Under the pieces are notes generated by a model. It worked only from the letters and a program-made list of their open reading frames with translations. It made no database searches and was not told where the DNA came from. A stretch of DNA of 33,022 nucleotides from Marinobacter antarcticus (GTDB lineage Bacteria; Pseudomonadota; Gammaproteobacteria; Pseudomonadales; Oleiphilaceae): NCBI RefSeq assembly GCF_011049865.1, contig NZ_DRGY01000092.1, positions 1 to 33,022 of the forward strand, in the 5' to 3' direction. Shown here piece by piece: positions 26,769-33,022 of the stretch (the stretch's first letter is position 1; each line of letters begins with the position of its first letter). The translations under genes were made by a program, and so were the position numbers.

Positions 26769-27980
26769 ATGGCAGTCAGTCTAACGCCGGTTGAAGACGC
26801 TATGGCCCATCTGCTTGGCGCGGCTCCGGTGATCGCGCAAACCCAACCTCTGCCGCTCACCGAAAGCCTTGGTCGGATTCTCGCCCAGGATTATCAGGTT
26901 CCTTCAGATGTGCCGCCAGCGGACAATAGTGCAGTGGATGGTTACGCCCTGTGCGCTGGAGATTACGTACCGGGCCAGGCATTATCAGTATCTGACAGAA
27001 TTCCGGCCGGCGCGGCACCCAGTCCCCTGAAGCTCGGCACTGTGGCCCGTATTTTTACCGGCTCGGAGGTTCCGGCAGGCGCCGACACGGTCATTATGCA
27101 GGAGCAGGTTGAGGTTACGCCGGGCGGCATCCTTATTAACGGCGATATAGATGCCAACCAGAACATTCGCAGGCGCGGACAGGATCTTGCCAGGGGCACG
27201 TTGGCGCTGAAAAAAGGCACAAAAATCCGGCCGCAAGAGATGGGTCTTCTGGCGTCGATGGGGGTGGCCGAGGTCGCGGTCATGAGGAAGTTGCGCGTGG
27301 CAATTTTCTCGACCGGCGACGAACTGGTAGACCCGGGACAACCGCTTGCCGCCGGTCAGATATATAATACCAACCGTTTCACCCTGCTTGGCTTGTTGGC
27401 TGAGGCAGGCTGTGACGTAACGCTGTGTGAGACGTTGCGAGATAACCGCACAGTAACGCGGGAAACGCTGGAGCGGGCGGCAACTCAGGCGGATCTGATC
27501 ATCACCAGCGGCGGTGTTTCCGTAGGCGAGGAAGACCACGTGCGGGCGGTGCTGGAGGAATCCGGCGAACTTTCGCTCTGGCGGTTGGCCATCAAACCCG
27601 GCAAGCCGCTGGCTTTCGGTTCGATCAAAGGCACGCCGGTATTGGGTTTGCCCGGCAACCCGGCTGCGGTTCTGGTCACGTTTCTGATCGTGGGCATGCC
27701 CTACATACGCACCTGCCAGGGCCGGTTGCACATTTATTCACCAGGTAAAAAAATGCCCGCCGCGTTTACCGTAACCTCGCCCTCTGTGCGCAGAGAATTC
27801 GTGCGTGCACGCACCGAATCGATGAACGGTGAGACCCGGGTGAGCGCTTATCCGAACCAAAGCTCTGGCGTGCTGAGCTCTGCGTGCTGGGCAGAGGGCC
27901 TGGCGGTGGTGCCGGAACACACCACGGTCGCTGCGGGCGACCTGCTGGATTATTACCCATTTACTGAGTTACTGAGCTGA
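26769..27980 (+). CDS. moeA: Molybdopterin molybdenumtransferase MoeA
   Basis: MoeA inserts molybdate into adenylylated molybdopterin. The 403-residue protein has the family regions in order: PPADNSAVDGYAL (about 41-53), RIFTGSEVPAGADTVIMQE, IRRRGQDL, STGDELVDPG (catalytic Asp region), ITSGGVSVGEEDHV, KPGKPLAFG and GLPGNPAAVLVTF, then the C-terminal domain IV. ATG 26769 has GGAG seven bases upstream; the frame opens earlier within the moaB end but that part is not MoeA-like. It lies 31 bp after moaB and one base before moaD. Confidence 0.96.
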   Translation: MAVSLTPVEDAMAHLLGAAPVIAQTQPLPLTESLGRILAQDYQVPSDVPPADNSAVDGYALCAGDYVPGQALSVSDRIPAGAAPSPLKLGTVARIFTGSEVPAGADTVIMQEQVEVTPGGILINGDIDANQNIRRRGQDLARGTLALKKGTKIRPQEMGLLASMGVAEVAVMRKLRVAIFSTGDELVDPGQPLAAGQIYNTNRFTLLGLLAEAGCDVTLCETLRDNRTVTRETLERAATQADLIITSGGVSVGEEDHVRAVLEESGELSLWRLAIKPGKPLAFGSIKGTPVLGLPGNPAAVLVTFLIVGMPYIRTCQGRLHIYSPGKKMPAAFTVTSPSVRREFVRARTESMNGETRVSAYPNQSSGVLSSACWAEGLAVVPEHTTVAAGDLLDYYPFTELLS

Positions 27981-27981
27981 T

Positions 27982-28242
27982 ATGACTGAACCGACCCTGA
28001 CCGTCCGTTTTTTTGCTCGCCTCCGGGAGGAGTTGGGCACAGAGCAACTCACCCTGCCTGCGCAGGCGAATCAGACTGCTGGCGACTTGCTTGGTGTTCT
28101 TGCCAGCCGAGGCGGCCCTTGGGCACAACTGCAGGGCGGCCAGCCCGTGATGATTGCCATCAATCAGGCTATGGCAAAACCTGCAACGCCGGTGCAGGCG
28201 GGCGACGAAGTGGCTTTTTTCCCACCGGTAACCGGGGGTTAA
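27982..28242 (+). CDS. moaD: Molybdopterin synthase small subunit MoaD
   Basis: MoaD is the ubiquitin-like sulfur carrier of molybdopterin synthase. The 86 residues include the beta-grasp pattern (LTVRFFARLREELG at the start, VMIAINQAMAKPATPVQAGDEVAFFPPVTGG at the end, given here as overlapping halves VMIAINQAMAK and DEVAFFPPVTGG) and end exactly in the Gly-Gly that becomes the thiocarboxylate. It needs MoeB for activation, which is not in the window. One base separates it from moeA and one from moaE. Confidence 0.95.
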   Translation: MTEPTLTVRFFARLREELGTEQLTLPAQANQTAGDLLGVLASRGGPWAQLQGGQPVMIAINQAMAKPATPVQAGDEVAFFPPVTGG

Positions 28243-28243
28243 T

Positions 28244-28693
28244 GTGATCAGCATTCAGACTGAGGATTTTGATTCGGGCGCCGAGTATGAGGCCCTGCGT
28301 GCCAGTGGCGCAGGCACGGGTGCTATTGCGACGTTCACTGGCTTGGTGCGGGATAGCGGCGATATGCAAGGGGTGTCGGGGCTGTTTCTGGAGCATTACC
28401 CGGGAATGACTGAGCAGGTGATTGCGGGGCTTGTTGAGGAGGCGTCCAGACGCTGGGATGTGCGCAAGGCGCGGGTAATTCACCGGGTTGGCAAGCTGTT
28501 GCTGCAGGAGCAGATTGTGTTTGTGGGTGTTTGCAGTGCCCATCGGGGCGATGCGTTTGCGGCTTGCGAGTTCATTATGGATGCGTTGAAGGCATCTGCA
28601 CCGTTCTGGAAGAAGGAGCTTTCAGATACTGGAGAGCATTGGGTGGAGCAGAAGGCTTCTGATGTTGCTCGGGGTAAGGTTTGGGGTAAATAG
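28244..28693 (+). CDS. moaE: Molybdopterin synthase large subunit MoaE
   Basis: MoaE carries the active site that adds two sulfurs from MoaD to precursor Z. The 149-residue protein shows GAIATFTGLVRD (about 26-37), LEHYPGMTE, HRVGKLLLQEQIVFVGVCSAHRGDAF and the lysine pair in APFWKKE (about 125-131) with the conserved active-site Lys. The start is GTG 28244, just past the moaD stop with GGGGG a few bases upstream. It converges on mobA with only 15 bp between stops. Confidence 0.95.
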   Translation: MISIQTEDFDSGAEYEALRASGAGTGAIATFTGLVRDSGDMQGVSGLFLEHYPGMTEQVIAGLVEEASRRWDVRKARVIHRVGKLLLQEQIVFVGVCSAHRGDAFAACEFIMDALKASAPFWKKELSDTGEHWVEQKASDVARGKVWGK

Positions 28694-28708
28694 CCTATCC
28701 TTTGAGTT

Positions 28709-29314
28709 TTAGCTCACCAGGTCTTCTGGTCGGTTTTTGTTTTTGAATGCTTCTGCAGCATCCGGGCAATCCAGTGTTTTTACGCCCGCGGTTTCAGCGA
28801 ACACCATCACCCTGCGATTGTCACCGCGTAGCTGCGCTTCCAAAAGGCCGACAAGGGAGACCGGGTATACGCCGTGCAAGGGGTGGGCTCTTCCATCGCA
28901 TTCGGCGATAACGGGCAGATCGGGGTTTTGTTGCCAGGCGGTGAGGAGTCGCTGGAATACGTCTGGTTGTATTCCCGGGGTGTCACAGGGGCACACGAGT
29001 ACCGCGTCAAACCCTCGTTTTCGAGCTTCGGTCATACCAGACAACAGGCCGGCCAGGGGCCCCTGGTTTTTGAAATCGGGCGAGTCTTGCAGTACGTCGC
29101 CGAGCAGGCGGTATTCTTCCAAAGAGCGGTTGGCGCTTATGAGCACCGGGGTAGCGACGGTGCTGAGGGCTTCGGCGACCCAGTGGGCCATGGGGCGTTC
29201 GCGCCAGTGCAGCAGGCCTTTGTCCTGGCCGTTCATGCGGGTTCCGGCGCCGCCGGCGAGCAAGAGAGCACAGACTTTTTTCTGGGTTGTGAGGTTTGGG
29301 CTTGCGTCGTTCAT
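28709..29314 (-). CDS. mobA: Molybdenum cofactor guanylyltransferase MobA
   Basis: MobA transfers GMP from GTP to Mo-molybdopterin, giving MGD (and bis-MGD) for DMSO-reductase-family enzymes. The 201-residue protein has the nucleotide-binding loop LLLAGGAGTRMNGQDKGLL, NQGPLAGLLSGM and the metal-binding VLVCPCDTPG (Asp of the DxP-like motif), and HPLHGVYP. ATG 29314 is preceded by TGAGA about eight bases upstream; a TTG four codons further up is less likely. It is oriented against moaB-moaE, so it has its own promoter, within the 106 bp shared with the trxA terminator. Confidence 0.95.
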   Translation of the reverse strand: MNDASPNLTTQKKVCALLLAGGAGTRMNGQDKGLLHWRERPMAHWVAEALSTVATPVLISANRSLEEYRLLGDVLQDSPDFKNQGPLAGLLSGMTEARKRGFDAVLVCPCDTPGIQPDVFQRLLTAWQQNPDLPVIAECDGRAHPLHGVYPVSLVGLLEAQLRGDNRRVMVFAETAGVKTLDCPDAAEAFKNKNRPEDLVS

Positions 29315-29365
29315 GGCGCGTCTCAAAACAAAGTCCGGTTAATCTCTGCCTCATACCAGACGCTA

Positions 29366-29402
29366 AAAAGCCGCCCATGAGCATGGCTCAGAGGCGGCTT
29401 TT
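29366..29402 (-). terminator. Intrinsic terminator of trxA (possibly bidirectional)
   Basis: Perfect 10-bp arms (29366-29375 and 29393-29402, AAAAGCCGCC with GGCGGCTTTT) enclose a 17-base loop. On the trxA strand the GC-rich stem is followed by TTTTT, a good intrinsic terminator starting about 19 bases past the trxA stop. The A-run on the other side gives a shorter U-run on the plus strand. Confidence 0.82.
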
Positions 29403-29420
29403 CAGGCAATAAGGATGCAA

Positions 29421-29747
29421 TCAGAGATTGCTGTCCAGAAATGCTGCGAGCTGTGATTTGGACAGCGCGCCGACTTTAGTGGCGTCGACGTTGCCGTTTT
29501 TGAACAACATCAGAGTCGGGATACCACGGATATTGAACTTGGGCGGTGTTTGCTCGTTTTCGTCGATATTGAGCTTGCAAACTTTCAGCTTGCCGTTGTA
29601 TTCGTCGGCAACTTCTTCAAGCACAGGCGCAATCATTTTGCAGGGACCGCACCACTCCGCCCAGTAATCTACCAATACGGGAACGTCAGACTGAAGCACG
29701 TCCTGCTCGAAGGATGCATCGGTTACATTTACAATATTTCCGCTCAT
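29421..29747 (-). CDS. trxA: Thioredoxin 1
   Basis: TrxA is the general cytoplasmic disulfide reductase. The 108 residues carry the active site WCGPC (32-36), the buried Asp in LVDYWAEW and the cis-proline loop GIPTLMLF. Length and sequence are those of E. coli thioredoxin. ATG 29747 has AGGA seven bases upstream. It is divergent from ppx with a 210-bp gap holding both promoters, and is followed by a clear terminator, so it is monocistronic and not co-transcribed with rho. Confidence 0.98.
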   Translation of the reverse strand: MSGNIVNVTDASFEQDVLQSDVPVLVDYWAEWCGPCKMIAPVLEEVADEYNGKLKVCKLNIDENEQTPPKFNIRGIPTLMLFKNGNVDATKVGALSKSQLAAFLDSNL

Positions 29748-29777
29748 TTAATTTTCCTAGTTAATGCTTTGATGACT

Positions 29778-29807
29778 ACTTTACGCGATTGATCCCGCGT
29801 ATGTGAA
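29778..29807 (-). promoter_or_regulatory. Candidate trxA promoter
   Basis: On the minus strand TTCACA (29807-29802, 5/6 of the -35 consensus) is followed after 18 bp by TAAAGT (29783-29778, 4/6 of the -10). The predicted start lies about 25 bases before the trxA start codon. Confidence 0.45.
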
Positions 29808-29893
29808 GCAGTAGATCCACCAGCTTGAATCGGCGATACCCGAACCCCACACAATTCAACGGGCTGTTTGCGGCTGCCAATCCTGCCCGGTTA

Positions 29894-29923
29894 CTGACAG
29901 GTCCGGGGATTTTCGCTTATAGT
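29894..29923 (+). promoter_or_regulatory. Probable ppx promoter
   Basis: CTGACA (29894-29899, 5/6) and TATAGT (29918-29923, 5/6) are separated by 18 bp. The transcript would start near 29930, about 28 bases before the GTG start of ppx. Confidence 0.6.
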
Positions 29924-29957
29924 ACGCGCACGTTCATCCCACAGGATTCTGACCATT

Positions 29958-31520
29958 GTGACGGACACCTCTTCAGCGGACTCTTCAACCGACTCTCCAG
30001 CCGACTCTTCAACCGTAAACGCTACCCCAACGCCGGATACGCTTGCGGCCATTGATATGGGCTCAAACAGTTTCCACATGGTGGTTGCCCGGCTGGTGCA
30101 CGGCGAGATCCGCACCATGGAAAAAATGGGTGAAAAGGTGCAGCTTGGCGATGGCCTTGACGCCGACAACTGCCTGACCGAAGAGTCCCAGGAACGCGCA
30201 CTTGACTGCCTGCGCCGGTTTGCCCAACGCCTCAACGGCACGCCGCCGGAGGGTGTTCAGATAGTGGGCACCAACGCGCTCAGGGTTGCCCGCAATGCCA
30301 GCACGTTCATTGCGCGGGCGGAGGAAGTTCTAGGGTATCCGGTTGAGGTGATTGCCGGGCGGGAAGAGGCCCGATTGATTTATCTTGGCGTGTCGCACAC
30401 GTTATCAGACGATGCCGGGCGCCGCCTGGTGATAGACATAGGCGGCGGCAGTACGGAGTTGATTATCGGGCAACGTTTTGAGCCCCAGGAACTGGAAAGC
30501 CTGCACATGGGCTGTGTTTCGTTCCGCAACCGGTATTTTGCCGATGGCCGGATTACCGGCAAGCAAATGGATAACGCCATTATCCACGCCGAACAGGAAC
30601 TGCTGAGTATCCGCAGGCGGTTTCGGTCGGTTGGCTGGCAAAGTTCGGTGGGTGCGTCTGGCTCAATCAAAGCGATCAGCGTCGTGCTGGCAACTCTCAA
30701 GATAACCGATGGCTCCATTACCTGGAGTGCCATGGAGGAGTTGCGCCGCCGGCTCGTGGATATGGGCAGCGTGGAGAAACTGGGGGAACTGGGCTTGCGC
30801 TCGGATCGTCAGAATATTTTCCCGGCCGGTTTTGCTATTCTTATGGGCGCTTTCCAATCCCTGAACATACAGGATATGACCTTCACTGACGGCGCACTCA
30901 GAGAAGGCTTGCTGTATGGCATTGCCGGGCGAATTCAGCACGAGGACGTGCGGGAACGCAGCATTTCGGCCCTTCAGGAGCGATATCACGTAGATCAGAG
31001 CCAGGGCGCCGCGGTTGAGGCCACGGCTATTGCGGCATGGACACACATTGCGGCCGCCTGGAATCTCGATACGGTTACCGATGAAGAGGTTCTGCGTTGG
31101 GCCTGTCAGTTGCACGAAATTGGCCTGACCATATCGCACAGCCAGTACCACAAGCACGGATTCTACCTGCTGCGCTACTCCGACATGGCCGGCTTTACAC
31201 AGCAGGCACAGCTTGAGTTGGCCATTCTGGTAAGGGGCCATAGGCGCAAATTCACCGCGTCCATTTTTGATGGAATCGACCCGGGCGATCTGGAACGCTT
31301 GCGCCGCCTCTGTATATTGGTGCGCCTTGCCGTGCTGATGCAGCATTCCCGTAATCTGGAACCGCCGCCCGATTTCACCTTGCAACCAAGAGAGAACGGC
31401 CTGTTGCTTACCTTTCCCGAGGGATGGTTCGATGAGCGCCCGCTAACGTTCGCGGATCTGCGCAATGAACAGGATTATCTGGCCAAACAGAATTTTGTAC
31501 TGGAACTGGCAGGCGGCTGA
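29958..31520 (+). CDS. ppx: Exopolyphosphatase
   Basis: Ppx removes terminal phosphate from polyphosphate. The 520 residues hold the actin-like ATPase-fold N-terminal half with AAIDMGSNSFHMVVAR (about 30-45), VGTNALRVARN, REEARLIYLGV (catalytic Glu region, 135-145) and DIGGGSTELI (160-169), and a C-terminal HD-like half with HEIGLTISHSQYHKHGFYLL. The related GppA is possible, but length and the position beside trxA favour Ppx, as in Pseudomonas. The start is GTG 29958 with AGGA eleven bases upstream, somewhat far. The first 27 residues are an added Ser/Asp/Thr-rich lead produced by a tandem repeat (separate entry). ppk is not next to it here. Confidence 0.93.
   Translation: MTDTSSADSSTDSPADSSTVNATPTPDTLAAIDMGSNSFHMVVARLVHGEIRTMEKMGEKVQLGDGLDADNCLTEESQERALDCLRRFAQRLNGTPPEGVQIVGTNALRVARNASTFIARAEEVLGYPVEVIAGREEARLIYLGVSHTLSDDAGRRLVIDIGGGSTELIIGQRFEPQELESLHMGCVSFRNRYFADGRITGKQMDNAIIHAEQELLSIRRRFRSVGWQSSVGASGSIKAISVVLATLKITDGSITWSAMEELRRRLVDMGSVEKLGELGLRSDRQNIFPAGFAILMGAFQSLNIQDMTFTDGALREGLLYGIAGRIQHEDVRERSISALQERYHVDQSQGAAVEATAIAAWTHIAAAWNLDTVTDEEVLRWACQLHEIGLTISHSQYHKHGFYLLRYSDMAGFTQQAQLELAILVRGHRRKFTASIFDGIDPGDLERLRRLCILVRLAVLMQHSRNLEPPPDFTLQPRENGLLLTFPEGWFDERPLTFADLRNEQDYLAKQNFVLELAGG
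29967..30014 (+). repeat. Four 12-bp tandem repeats in the 5' end of ppx
   Basis: Four consecutive 12-base units begin at 29967, 29979, 29991 and 30003; the second and fourth are identical (GACTCTTCAACC) and the third differs at two positions, while the first is more diverged. They are in frame and encode the DSST/DSPA-like stretch SSADSSTDSPADSST. Confidence 0.8.
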
Positions 31521-31525
31521 CAGGT

Positions 31526-33022
31526 TCACTGGCCTGCCAGTTCCTCCTCCATCGCTTCCACTGTTTCGCTGATATCAAGCCATTGCGCTTCAGTCTCTTC
31601 AAGCCTGGATTTGGCGTCTGACTGCTTACCAAGCAACGCCTTTAGCCGGCTTTTCGATTCATCACTGTACAAGCCCGGGTCGACAAGTTCCGCCTCCAGG
31701 CCGTTGAGAATTTCATGCAGTGATTCCATCTGTTTTTCCAGCGCTGCCTGCTGCTTTCGAAAGGGACTCACCTTCTGCCTGAGTGCTGCTTCCGCGCGCT
31801 TGCGTGCTTTTCGATCTTCTGCGCTTTCCCCAACGCCGGCCTCTGATCCCGAAACCGCAACATCGGAATCTGAACGCGTGCCACCCTCCGATTGTCGTTT
31901 TGGCGCTTCGGTATCGTCCTTGCGACGATCCGCCAGCCAGCGTTCATAATCCTCAAGGTCACCCTGATATTCCGAAACGCCGCCGTCATTAACCAGCCAG
32001 AATTCATCAACGGTGTTCCGCAGCAGGTGTCTGTCGTGAGACACCACCACGACCGCGCCTTCAAAATTCTGCAGCGCCATAGTCAGAGCCTGGCGCATTT
32101 CCAGATCCAGGTGGTTGGTGGGTTCATCCAGCAGCAGCAGGTTGGGCTTTTGCCAGGCGATAACCGCCAACGCGACACGAGCTTTTTCACCACCCGAGAA
32201 AGAACGTATGGGACTTAACGCCTGATCGCCATGAAAATCAAAGCCCCCCAGAAAGTTACGAACACTTTGCTCGGAGGCCCTGGGCGCCAATCGTTGCAGG
32301 TGCAGGAAGGGGCTGGCATCGAGATCCAGCGACTCCAATTGGTGTTGGGCAAAATAGCCGATGGCCAGGTTATCCCCACAGGTCCGCTCACCGGACATCA
32401 ACGTGCTTGTGGCGCCTTCCTCACCCTGCCCCAGCAACGCATCCATTAACGTGGATTTGCCGGCGCCGTTTGGACCCAGCAGACCAATACGACTACCCGG
32501 CAAAAGGCTCAGATTGATACCGTCGAGAATAACGGTTTCTCCATGCCCGGCACGCCCGTGACGAATAGACAGCAGCGGACTGGATACTTTGTCCGCCATC
32601 GGAAACTCGAAATTGAACGGTGAATCTACGTGGGCGGGGGCAATTTTCTCCATCCGCTCCAGCGATTTCACCCGGCTCTGCGCCTGGCGGGCTTTCGTGG
32701 CCTTCGCTTTGAATCGATCTATAAACCCCTGGATTTCCGCTATTCTCGCCTGCTGACGCTCGAATCCCGCCTGTTGTTGGGCGAGCCGCTCGCTGCGCTG
32801 AACTTCAAACGCAGAGTAGTTGCCGGTGTAAAGCTCCAGTTTGCGTTGATTAAAGTGAACCACGTGGGTGGCCACCCGATCCATGAAGTCCCGATCGTGA
32901 GAGATAAAAAGCAGCGTACCCGGGTAACGGCGCAACCAATTTTCCAGCCACAGGCAAGCGTCCAGATCCAGGTGGTTGGTGGGCTCGTCCAGCAGTAACA
33001 AATCCGAAGGCCGCATCAGCGC
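31526..33022 (-). CDS. yheS: ABC-F ATPase of the YheS type, 5' end cut by window
   Basis: ABC-F proteins act on the ribosome rather than in transport. The visible 498 codons begin in the Walker B of the first ABC domain (LLLLDEPTNHLDLDACLW); the frame is open to the window edge, so the ATG at 33016 is internal. The interdomain linker (coiled coil, about 60-125 from the edge) is followed by the second domain with Walker A GLLGPNGAGKST, signature SFSGGEKARVALA, and a second LLLLDEPTNHLDL, then a charged linker and a C-terminal coiled coil ending EEELAGQ. The long arm and tail resemble E. coli YheS; Uup or EttA are less likely because of the linker and tail. It converges on ppx with 5 bp between stops. 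Confidence 0.9.
   Translation of the reverse strand, partial: ALMRPSDLLLLDEPTNHLDLDACLWLENWLRRYPGTLLFISHDRDFMDRVATHVVHFNQRKLELYTGNYSAFEVQRSERLAQQQAGFERQQARIAEIQGFIDRFKAKATKARQAQSRVKSLERMEKIAPAHVDSPFNFEFPMADKVSSPLLSIRHGRAGHGETVILDGINLSLLPGSRIGLLGPNGAGKSTLMDALLGQGEEGATSTLMSGERTCGDNLAIGYFAQHQLESLDLDASPFLHLQRLAPRASEQSVRNFLGGFDFHGDQALSPIRSFSGGEKARVALAVIAWQKPNLLLLDEPTNHLDLEMRQALTMALQNFEGAVVVVSHDRHLLRNTVDEFWLVNDGGVSEYQGDLEDYERWLADRRKDDTEAPKRQSEGGTRSDSDVAVSGSEAGVGESAEDRKARKRAEAALRQKVSPFRKQQAALEKQMESLHEILNGLEAELVDPGLYSDESKSRLKALLGKQSDAKSRLEETEAQWLDISETVEAMEEELAGQ

Overview
The window reads as ordinary chromosome of a GC-rich marine gammaproteobacterium, most likely Marinobacter or a close relative. 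This assignment is an inference. It rests on gene content and on an order that largely matches, from memory, two Pseudomonas neighbourhoods: ppx-trxA-rho-ubiD, and hemC/hemD-algR-algZ-argH-cyaA-lppL-lysA-dapF-DUF484-xerC. I see no rRNA, tRNA, CRISPR array, insertion sequence or phage gene. Coding density is very high and most neighbours overlap or are a few bases apart.

Layout. (1) 1-2416, minus strand: a 196-residue protein of unknown function, overlapping a patatin-POTRA-barrel protein that runs off the left edge (type Vd autotransporter architecture). (2) 2642-3007, plus strand: a small exported protein of unknown function. (3) 11341 down to 3037, minus strand: a tightly packed series lptM(lppL)-lysA-dapF-DUF484-xerC-diguanylate cyclase-BvgS-like histidine kinase. 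It joins lysine/peptidoglycan precursor synthesis and chromosome-dimer resolution with two signalling genes. (4) 15716 down to 11415, minus strand: argH and class I adenylate cyclase cyaA. (5) 15802-21818, plus strand: the algZ/algR sensor-regulator pair, then hemC-hemD-hemX-hemY of tetrapyrrole synthesis. (6) 25800 down to 21867, minus strand: rho, then ubiD with a ferredoxin-fused flavin reductase. (7) 26165-29314: molybdenum-cofactor genes moaB-moeA-moaD-moaE (plus) facing mobA (minus). (8) 29421-31520: trxA and ppx, divergent. (9) Right edge: an ABC-F ATPase of the YheS type, cut by the window.

How the genes work together. Most are housekeeping and well recognised. The hem genes lead to uroporphyrinogen III plus two associated membrane proteins. 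The mo genes supply the MPT synthase subunits (MoaD, MoaE), the molybdenum insertion step (MoeA), a MoaB-type protein and the guanylyl transfer to MGD (MobA). moaA and moaC are not here, so the pathway must be completed elsewhere. The Moco genes sit exactly between trxA and rho, which are adjacent in Pseudomonas, and look like a lineage-specific insertion.

I found no convincing completely new system. The points most worth checking are: the first canonical start of algZ lies downstream of conserved coding sequence, implying an ATT or CTG start; a near-perfect 17-bp hairpin in the last codons of cyaA; the kinase/diguanylate-cyclase pair behind xerC, where the kinase lacks receiver and HPt domains; a Cys in place of the FAD-binding Arg in the flavin reductase; long terminal extensions on DapF; and a 12-bp in-frame tandem repeat at the start of ppx.
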